Positions 1 through 4,326 of a DNA stretch of 6,099 nt are shown one piece after another. This DNA is from Nostoc cf. edaphicum LEGE 07299 (GTDB lineage: Bacteria > Cyanobacteriota > Cyanobacteriia > Cyanobacteriales > Nostocaceae): contig NZ_JADEXF010000249.1 in the NCBI RefSeq assembly GCF_015207245.1, positions 1-6,099 on the forward strand, in the 5' to 3' direction. Within the stretch, counting starts at the first letter, position 1; the number at the start of each line of letters is the position of its first letter. The notes below the pieces were generated by a model. The model was not told the origin of the DNA and searched no databases. It saw nothing but the letters and a program-made list of their open reading frames with translations. The position numbers and the translations under genes were made by a program.

Positions 1-2
1 AT

Positions 3-119
3 GCTCAACTTGTGTGGCTAAAGTCAACCCACGGACATGATGCATTTTTAATTGACATGGCTGTATTGAATGAGCTGCTGCTCTCTTTTCGGCAAAGTTT
101 AGATTTCTCAGCCTCCTAA
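3..119 (+). CDS. metX: Homoserine O-acetyltransferase, C-terminal end (partial)
   Basis: The gene is cut by the left edge of the window; only its last 38 codons are present, ending in TAA at 117-119. The peptide carries H-G-H-D-A-F-L at residues 10-16, which matches the C-terminal motif of the MetX group of alpha/beta hydrolases. In that family the histidine of GHDAFL is the catalytic-triad histidine. It is followed by a helix (roughly residues 18-33, MAVLNELLLSFRQSL) that normally closes the fold. MetX transfers an acetyl group from acetyl-CoA to homoserine in cytoplasmic methionine synthesis. Visible: the motif and the stop. Known from the family: the role of the histidine. Inferred: the enzyme name, because the nucleophile elbow and most of the protein lie outside the window. 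A related serine or homoserine acyltransferase of the same fold cannot be excluded. Confidence 0.75.
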   Translation, partial: AQLVWLKSTHGHDAFLIDMAVLNELLLSFRQSLDFSAS

Positions 120-138
120 CTCAATAATCTCATTATTG

Positions 139-217
139 TAGGGTGCGTTACGCTGACGTGATAACACACCCTAAGAGATTTTCGGTGAGTTAGGAATAAA
201 TTCCATAACGCACCCTA
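139..217. repeat. 79-bp inverted-repeat element (GGGTGCGTTA type)
   Basis: TAGGGTGCGTTA at 139-150 has a perfect 12-base inverted partner at 206-217. A second, nearly perfect partner (TAACACACCCTA, one mismatch) lies inside at 162-173. The left arm can therefore pair with either right arm, giving a short hairpin with an 11-base loop or a longer stem-loop. It starts 19 bases after the metX stop. There is no T tract after either right arm, so it is not a standard intrinsic terminator, though it could still affect the 3' end of the metX transcript. Elements with GGGTGCGTTA arms are a familiar dispersed repeat in Nostoc-type genomes. It is probably a small non-autonomous (MITE-like) element or its remnant. 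Confidence 0.7.
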
Positions 218-237
218 TTAAATTAAAGCTTGTGTAT

Positions 238-408
238 ATGATGGAAAAAATTTATAGAGTGGCGACAGTCGCGGGAGTTGAGATTTTGCGACAGCGCCAA
301 CTAAAAGATAGTGTACCAGATTTGCGGTGGGTATCTGCAGAAAGCTTCTGCCTGGTTGTTGAGCGTAACCGAAACACTGCCTCCTGCCTGGTTGTTGAGC
401 GTAGTTGA
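238..408 (+). CDS. Doubtful small ORF, 56 codons, made partly of repeat
   Basis: An open frame runs from ATG at 238 (a second ATG follows directly at 241) to TGA at 406-408. The first 37 residues (to about S-A-E-S-F) resemble nothing I recognise. The rest comes from the two 36-bp-period repeat copies and repeats the peptide CLVVER. There is no Shine-Dalgarno sequence upstream (AAAGCTTGTGTAT), no membrane segment and no known motif. The spacer is otherwise rich in mobile repeats. An ORF of this length can arise by chance, and the repeat stays in frame simply because 36 is divisible by three. It is recorded because nothing else occupies this stretch, but I consider it more likely non-coding. 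Confidence 0.15.
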   Translation: MMEKIYRVATVAGVEILRQRQLKDSVPDLRWVSAESFCLVVERNRNTASCLVVERS

Positions 409-412
409 AACA
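348..412 (+). repeat. Two direct copies of a 29-bp dispersed repeat, period 36 bp
   Basis: CTGCCTGGTTGTTGAGCGTA occurs at 348-367 and again at 384-403. Each copy is followed by three variable bases (ACC, then GTT) and then GAAACA, so each unit is 29 bp (348-376 and 384-412) with 7 bp between them. The core GGTTGTTGAGCGTA-NNN-GAAACA resembles short interspersed repeats common in Nostoc genomes. The second copy ends 37 bases upstream of a strong ribosome binding site, so the pair lies where the promoter of the next operon would be expected. Confidence 0.75.
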
Positions 413-448
413 TCTTTGTAAAAATTCTTTTAATCAGCCCTAGTCAAC

Positions 449-463
449 AGGAGTGGCAAAATG
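449..463 (+). promoter_or_regulatory. Strong Shine-Dalgarno and ATG ahead of the NTF2-like gene
   Basis: AGGAG at 449-453 is followed by a 7-base spacer (TGGCAAA) and ATG at 461-463. This is the best ribosome binding site in the window. The frame it opens is not the frame of the downstream NTF2-like domain; the two are out of register by one base. The GTG at 585 that starts the domain frame has no comparable site. This suggests that 461 is where translation of the intact gene began. Confidence 0.6.
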
Positions 464-580
464 TGGGTATTAAGATTAAAACAATTATCGGTAAGTATCA
501 CCCAATCTACAGGTTCTTTAGATGATGAAACAGAGATGGGCAAGCATATACAAATGCACTCAGCTACTTTAAAGTTTTTT
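461..580 (+). pseudogene. Probable displaced N-terminal segment of the NTF2-like gene
   Basis: From the well-placed ATG at 461 the frame reads about 40 codons (MWVLRLKQLSVS... through MGKHIQMHSATLKF) up to the T6 run at 575-580, then drifts into an unrelated reading that stops at 688. Dropping one T from that run joins it directly to the 585-1181 frame and produces KFLLVLVIWNLPQSALA. That is a typical signal peptide: a lysine, a hydrophobic core and an A-L-A cleavage site. Internal ATGs at 536 and 554 are possible starts giving a more ordinary signal-peptide length, but neither has a good ribosome binding site. Visible: the two frames and the homopolymer. Inferred: that they were once, or still are, one gene. 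A sequencing error would explain it equally well. Confidence 0.5.
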
Positions 581-584
581 ATTA

Positions 585-1181
585 GTGTTGGTAATTTGGA
601 ATCTACCCCAATCCGCTCTAGCAGATGTCAACTCACAAGAGATAAATGCAATTATTCGCACATGGGATATTGCCCTGCAAGCCCTTAACACTCGCGATTT
701 TACCAAAATACAGCCTTACTTGCACCCAAATTTCACAATTACAACAATTGATAACCAGATTTTTAACACAGTTCCTGAGTTTGAAAAGTACTGGAATCAG
801 CAGTTTTCCAGTTCCATAAAAGATATCAAAATGCAACTAAAGGGAGATAGTCTTAGAACATTTCTCACTCCAGAAATCGATGTTGCCTCTGGAGAAGCGA
901 TGTCTACGACGGGCTACGCCTACGCATCTTTTTCTTTCAAAGATGGCAAAGCGGCTGATATGGCGTTGCGATGGACAGCGGTGCTACAAAAACTCCAAGA
1001 TAAATGGACGATTCAATCGCTGCATTTTTCCTCAAATCTGTTGAATAACCCAGTGCTAAATGCTGCTCAACAATTGGGGCGAATTCTAGCAGTCGCGGCA
1101 GGGGTGGCCGGTTTCCTGTTGGGAGCAGTGACGATGCTATTATTACGTCGCAGGACTAAGCAACGAACTGAAAGTATATAG
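585..1181 (+). CDS. Membrane-anchored NTF2-like (SnoaL/DUF4440-type) protein
   Basis: The frame opens with GTG at 585 and encodes 198 residues. The start as read leaves a truncated export signal (about 13 residues ending S-A-L-A before D14); the full signal seems to lie upstream in another frame. Residues 17-150 look like an NTF2/SnoaL-like alpha+beta cone: helix E-I-N-A-I-I-R-T-W-D, 'RDFTKIQPYLHPNFT', then strands ending in 'RWTAVLQKLQDKWTIQSLHFSS'. Residues 167-187 form one hydrophobic membrane span followed by R-R-R-T-K, a stop-transfer signal. The domain is therefore expected outside the cytoplasm with a short inner tail. NTF2 folds bind small ligands or partners; no catalytic residue is evident. 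Residues 105-114 are encoded by a dispersed DNA repeat inserted in frame. The glycosyltransferase gene starts 8 bases after the stop, so the two are probably co-transcribed. The fold call is moderately sure; the function is unknown. Confidence 0.82.
   Translation: MLVIWNLPQSALADVNSQEINAIIRTWDIALQALNTRDFTKIQPYLHPNFTITTIDNQIFNTVPEFEKYWNQQFSSSIKDIKMQLKGDSLRTFLTPEIDVASGEAMSTTGYAYASFSFKDGKAADMALRWTAVLQKLQDKWTIQSLHFSSNLLNNPVLNAAQQLGRILAVAAGVAGFLLGAVTMLLLRRRTKQRTESI
897..925 (+). repeat. 29-bp dispersed repeat inserted in frame within the NTF2-like gene
   Basis: The stretch starts GCGATGTCTACGACGGG and ends CTACGCCTACGC. It matches the stretch at 4001-4029 at 24 of 29 positions. It encodes A-M-S-T-T-G-Y-A-Y and the first two bases of the next Ala codon, which interrupt what would otherwise read as a smooth strand (S-G-E-A / S-F-S-F-K-D-G). 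Repeats of this GCGATG...GGGCTACGCCTACGC type are familiar in Nostoc-like genomes, both between and within genes. Confidence 0.7.
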
Positions 1182-1189
1182 CAAATAAA

Positions 1190-2494
1190 GTGGGAAGAAG
1201 TACCTATCAGCCCAGTAAAAATATTAGCTTTCATCGCCGTCTCAAAGCAACCATAGTAGTTTTATTAGTTTGGGGTAGCGTGAGTTTGCTGCACTGGCTA
1301 CCAGAAACACAATGGTTGATGCTGGGATTAACGGCAATCCTGACTGTGCAAACGTTACGGATGCTGCTAGCAAAACCAGCAGCGGCGGTGATGGAAAGTG
1401 AAATTTATTTACCGCCAGTCTCGATTTTAGTTCCGGCTAAAAATGAAAGTCCAGTCTTGGCTAATCTAGTTTACAGCCTATGCCAATTGAATTATCCCAG
1501 CGATTCCCTAGATATCTGGGTTGTTGATGATGGGAGTACCGATAAAACCCCCCAAGTTTTGGAAGAATTACAAACTCAATTTCCATCTTTACAAGTTCAT
1601 CGACGGGAATCAAAGGGTGGTAAATCAGGTGCGTTGAATGCGGTGTTTCCCTTTACCCAAGGGGAGATTATCTTAGTCTGCGATGCAGATGCTCAGTTAC
1701 CTGCTAATTTTCTCCGGCAAACAGTACCTCTGTTTCAGAAGCAAGCGATCGGTGCAGTGCAAGTACGAAAAGCGATTTCTAATGCTAATACCAATTTCTT
1801 AACCCGTTGCCAGCAGATGGAAATGTGCTGTGATAGCTTTCTACAAACCCATCGCATTGCTATTGGTGGAATGTCTGAACTGCGGGGTAATGGGATGTTA
1901 GTTCGTCGGGAATTGTTAGAAAAGTGTCAAGGTTGGAATGAGAACACTGTCACCGATGATTTGGATCTTTGCTTCAAACTCTATTTAGCAGGTGCAGAAA
2001 TTGAGTTTGTTACAGTTCCATCAATTCAAGAAGAAGGTGTAACTACTTGGTCAAAACTTTGGCATCAACGCTGTCGTTGGGCTGAAGGTGGCTATCAGCG
2101 TTATCTAGATTATTTTCCGCAAATTCTTACTTTAGGTTTTGCGAAAGAAATTGATTTATTATTGTTTTTTTTCTTGCAATTTCTTCTACCAATTGGACTA
2201 ATACCCGATTTAGTTTGGACAATATTTTATAGCCATCACCCAGTTTTGTTTCTACTCCAGACACTACTCAGCATCATTCTGACAATTGCCTTTATTGCTG
2301 GACTTTACCAATTTCAAAATTTAAGAGGATGGTCTTCGATTTGGGCAACAATTCAAGGTTCATTATACATGGTGCATTGGATTCCTGTGATGATTGTGAC
2401 AACTTTAAAGATGTGTGTGCAAAAGGAGCGATCGCGTTGGGTGAAAACTGAACATCGTGGTGGAAATGCTGACACTGATTGTGGAAATAAATAA
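1190..2494 (+). CDS. Family 2 membrane glycosyltransferase
   Basis: The protein has 434 residues and starts at GTG 1190, the first start codon after an in-frame TGA at 1169-1171; the next in-frame Met is over 40 codons in. Two membrane spans (about 20-37 and 43-60) precede a GT-A domain with the family 2 signatures: V-P-A-K-N-E (81-86), V-V-D-D-G-S (111-116), D-A-D (165-167, metal and nucleotide-sugar binding), R-G-N-G (232-235), T-D-D (255-257, catalytic base region) and Q-R-C-R-W (293-297), a form of the QxxRW acceptor motif. Three further spans follow (about 322-347, 351-375, 385-405) and a basic tail with W-V-K-T-E-H. This is the layout of BcsA-like and glycolipid-forming enzymes working at the cytoplasmic face of the membrane. 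Cyanobacterial monoglucosyldiacylglycerol synthase (MgdA) has this architecture and is one candidate, but I cannot distinguish it from exopolysaccharide glycosyltransferases here. It is probably co-transcribed with the NTF2-like gene upstream. Confidence 0.93.
   Translation: MGRSTYQPSKNISFHRRLKATIVVLLVWGSVSLLHWLPETQWLMLGLTAILTVQTLRMLLAKPAAAVMESEIYLPPVSILVPAKNESPVLANLVYSLCQLNYPSDSLDIWVVDDGSTDKTPQVLEELQTQFPSLQVHRRESKGGKSGALNAVFPFTQGEIILVCDADAQLPANFLRQTVPLFQKQAIGAVQVRKAISNANTNFLTRCQQMEMCCDSFLQTHRIAIGGMSELRGNGMLVRRELLEKCQGWNENTVTDDLDLCFKLYLAGAEIEFVTVPSIQEEGVTTWSKLWHQRCRWAEGGYQRYLDYFPQILTLGFAKEIDLLLFFFLQFLLPIGLIPDLVWTIFYSHHPVLFLLQTLLSIILTIAFIAGLYQFQNLRGWSSIWATIQGSLYMVHWIPVMIVTTLKMCVQKERSRWVKTEHRGGNADTDCGNK
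2428..2435. repeat. HIP1 octamer
   Basis: Perfect GCGATCGC near the 3' end of the glycosyltransferase gene, spanning codons 413-416 (E-R-S-R). HIP1 is over-represented in most cyanobacterial genomes and is part of the basis for the lineage call. Confidence 0.9.
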
Positions 2495-2531
2495 AGTAAA
2501 ATTTAAGAGGATTATCAAATAGTAATGACTT

Positions 2532-3998
2532 ATGGCATGGCAACCTATAGAAGATATATCATTAAATTGGCAAAGTTTAGCTAGCTCAGAATTACCGCCT
2601 TTGGTAACTGTTTGGAATGAGCAAGCAGAGCGGCTTCGCGCATCTGGTGAGTTTAAAGTCTTCATGGAAAGACTACGCCGCGAAATAGCCATTGAAACTG
2701 GAATTATTGAGCGATTATACAACATAGATCGAGGAATAACTCGCCTTTTAATTGAACAAGGAATTAACGAGGCTCTGATTCCTCATGGAGCTACAGATCG
2801 TCCAGTAAAACAAGTAGTGTCTTTAATCAGAGATCAGGAAACTGCGATTGAAGGACTCTTTGATTTTGTGGGTGGGCAAAGAAATTTATCAACCTCCTAT
2901 ATAAAGCAGTTACATCAGGTTCTAACCCAGAACCAAGAATATACAGAGGCTTTAGTTCCATCGACAGGGGAAATTGTTCGTGTTCCTCTCATAATCGGTG
3001 ACTGGAAGCATCTACCTAACAATCCTATGAGACCAGATGGCATTATTGACGAATACTGCCCCCCAGAACAAGTGGCATCTGAAATGGATAGGTTGATTGA
3101 ATTGCATCATCAACATCGAAATCAGCAAATTCCTCCTGAAGTTGAATCAGCTTGGTTGCATCATCGATTTACACAGATTCATCCATTTCAAGATGGAAAT
3201 GGCCGAGTTGCGCGATGTATTGCCAGCTTAGTTTTTATTCAAGCTGGTTGGTTTCCTCTAGTTCTGACTCGTGATGACCGTGCAGATTACATTGCAGCTT
3301 TAGAGCAGGCAGATAAAGCTGATTTATCAAAATTGATTCAACTGTTTGCCAAAAGCCAAAAGCAAGCTTTTATCCGCAGTCTTGGCTTATCAGAACAAGT
3401 CTTATCAGAGTCCCGACGGACTCAGGTTATTATTGCTTCCATTGCTGAAAAGCTGAAGCAAAATCAATCAGCATCTATTCGAGAGCGCAGTCAAAAAGTT
3501 GAAGATTTTGCTTCAAAGTTATTTGAGATAGCTTCTAATCGCTCACAAGATGTTGCCAATGAAATCAAGCTATCCGTACAAAATTTAGTGGATGATGCTG
3601 ATGCTTTTATAATTAGTGCGTCTGTTGGTGATACTCGTTCATATTACCACCGCTACCAAATTGTAGAGACGGCTAAACAGTTAGGATATTTTGCTAATAT
3701 TCGTAACTATCATACCTGGATACAGTTAGTTATTGATATAGGAATATCAACGACGATTTTGCTTTCATTTCATGTTCTTGGACATGAGTATCGTGGCTTA
3801 CTTGTGTGTTCTGCGTGTGCATACCACAGAGATAACGCAGAAGAGGGTGAGCGTAACATTAGTGACATTCAAGCCCTAACAGATTCTCCATTCCAGTTCT
3901 CTTATGCTGATGAAGAGGGTAATTTAACAGAGCGTTTTAAGAAGTGGTTAGAAGATGTAATTGTGACCGGTTTGGAATATTGGAACAAGAGTCTCTGA
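2532..3998 (+). CDS. Fic-domain protein (probable AMP transferase) with C-terminal extension
   Basis: The protein has 488 residues. The Fic signature H-P-F-Q-D-G-N-G-R-V-A-R is complete at 217-228: His217 is the expected catalytic base, the G-N-G loop binds phosphates, and Arg225 and Arg228 contact nucleotide and inhibitor. Upstream, 'P-D-G' (168-170) and 'Y-C-P-P-E-Q-V-A-S-E-M' (175-185) fit the Fic_N/Fic core. At 56-60 T-G-I-I-E resembles the inhibitory (S/T)xxxE(G/N) motif placed N-terminal to the core (class II), but Arg61 stands where Gly or Asn is usual. Residues 295-355 look helical, and 356-488 form a mixed region I do not recognise. Fic proteins usually transfer AMP from ATP to Ser, Thr or Tyr of a target protein. 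No separate antitoxin gene is present. It begins 37 bases after the glycosyltransferase; AGAGG at 2506-2510 is too far (21 bases) to be a good ribosome binding site. An ATG at 2524 is in another frame and leads nowhere. Confidence 0.92.
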   Translation: MAWQPIEDISLNWQSLASSELPPLVTVWNEQAERLRASGEFKVFMERLRREIAIETGIIERLYNIDRGITRLLIEQGINEALIPHGATDRPVKQVVSLIRDQETAIEGLFDFVGGQRNLSTSYIKQLHQVLTQNQEYTEALVPSTGEIVRVPLIIGDWKHLPNNPMRPDGIIDEYCPPEQVASEMDRLIELHHQHRNQQIPPEVESAWLHHRFTQIHPFQDGNGRVARCIASLVFIQAGWFPLVLTRDDRADYIAALEQADKADLSKLIQLFAKSQKQAFIRSLGLSEQVLSESRRTQVIIASIAEKLKQNQSASIRERSQKVEDFASKLFEIASNRSQDVANEIKLSVQNLVDDADAFIISASVGDTRSYYHRYQIVETAKQLGYFANIRNYHTWIQLVIDIGISTTILLSFHVLGHEYRGLLVCSACAYHRDNAEEGERNISDIQALTDSPFQFSYADEEGNLTERFKKWLEDVIVTGLEYWNKSL

Positions 3999-4000
3999 AA

Positions 4001-4029
4001 GCGATGTCTGCAAGGGGCTACACCTACAC
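4001..4029 (+). repeat. Second copy of the 29-bp GCGATGTCT...GGGCTAC repeat
   Basis: Begins two bases after the Fic stop codon. It starts GCGATGTCTGCAAGGGG and ends CTACACCTACAC, and agrees with the copy at 897-925 at 24 of 29 positions. Four of the five differences are transitions, as expected of an older, decaying copy. It may have replaced the original 3' flank of the Fic gene. Confidence 0.65.
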
Positions 4030-4039
4030 AATTTCCAAT

Positions 4040-4173
4040 AGACCTCTTGCAAAATTCCTTCTTTTCCGCTTGTTCTTTGCGCCTTTGCGATGCCAGTTGC
4101 TTCAAGTCGGCAGAGCCGCCCAACGCACTAGCTCACCTTTGCGTGAGATAAAAAATTATTTATGCAAGAGACT
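4040..4173. repeat. Composite dispersed repeat with imperfect terminal inverted repeats
   Basis: CTCTTGCA at 4044-4051 is the exact inverse of TGCAAGAG at 4163-4170, and the flanking bases (GAC on the left, ACTC on the right) continue the symmetry imperfectly. Between them lie pyrimidine-rich sequence, the TCTTTGCGCCTTTGCG motif and the small insert described separately. The whole looks like a MITE-sized, non-coding element. It accounts for most of the first half of the 328-bp spacer downstream of the Fic gene. Confidence 0.45.
4082..4143. mobile_element. Putative 46-bp miniature insert with 8-bp target duplication
   Basis: CCTTTGCG occurs at 4082-4089 and again at 4136-4143, flanking 46 bases (4090-4135). 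Removing the insert and one copy joins TCTTTGCGCCTTTGCG to TGAGATAAAA. This reproduces the repeat found on the other strand at the end of the window (reverse complement of 6033-6058) at 22 of 26 positions. The insert contains a small hairpin, CGGC-AGA-GCCG (4108-4118), and its ends (TGCCAGTTGC and GCACTAGCTCA) are roughly inverted. It is far too short to encode a transposase, so it would have moved in trans. Confidence 0.55.
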
Positions 4174-4213
4174 CCATGAGTTGCACTCACAAGCAAAGAA
4201 TGAAAATATCTCT

Positions 4214-4248
4214 TTCCCAGTTCCTAATCCCCAGTCCCCAATCCCTAT
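4214..4248 (+). repeat. Five degenerate tandem heptamers (STRR-type)
   Basis: The units in order are TTCCCAG, TTCCTAA, TCCCCAG, TCCCCAA and TCCCTAT. Tandem heptamers of the CCCCAGT/CCCCAAT kind are the short tandemly repeated repetitive sequences described in heterocystous cyanobacteria. They lie about 80 bases upstream of the amidohydrolase start and 31 bases before a candidate -10 box. Confidence 0.65.
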
Positions 4249-4278
4249 TTTTAAGGCAAGTCTAATAAATTCCCAGCC

Positions 4279-4284
4279 TATAAT
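4279..4284 (+). promoter_or_regulatory. Candidate -10 box for the amidohydrolase gene
   Basis: A consensus TATAAT lies 43 bases upstream of the ATG at 4327. The hexamer 17 bases upstream of it (GCAAGT, 4256-4261) is a poor -35 match and no extended -10 TG is present. This would be a weak or activator-dependent promoter, if it is one. It is the only consensus -10 sequence I noticed in this spacer. Confidence 0.35.
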
Positions 4285-4326
4285 GACCCTAAACAGATCC
4301 AATAACAACCAAAGGGCAAAAAAATT

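Noticed and set aside
348..412. Possible CRISPR array (29-bp repeats, 36-bp period)
   Set aside because: Only two units, a 7-bp gap too short for a spacer, variable bases inside the unit and no cas genes; it fits a dispersed repeat.
416..446. Sigma-70-like promoter (TTGTAA ... TAGTCA) before the 461 start
   Set aside because: The -10 match is poor and the spacing is about 19 bases; too weak to annotate.
575..584. Programmed -1 frameshift site (T TTT TTA)
   Set aside because: A -1 shift from the 461 frame enters the third frame, not the 585 frame, and the heptamer is not in the right phase.
2165..2172. T8 run in the glycosyltransferase as a phase-variation site
   Set aside because: The frame is intact through it (D-L-L-L-F-F-F-L-Q), it encodes a membrane span where T-rich codons are expected, and nothing suggests variation.
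2524..2531. ATG at 2524 as the Fic start
   Set aside because: It is in a different frame from the Fic domain; although better spaced from AGAGG, it cannot produce the protein without a frameshift.
2405..2725. Reverse-strand ORF across the glycosyltransferase/Fic junction
   Set aside because: It is a shadow of two well-supported genes on the + strand, with no ribosome binding site or recognisable domain.
4132..4147. Hairpin CTCAC-CTTTGC-GTGAG as a terminator for the Fic gene
   Set aside because: The stem is only 5 bp and is followed by an A-rich, not T-rich, tract; it arises at the junction of the small insert and the older repeat.
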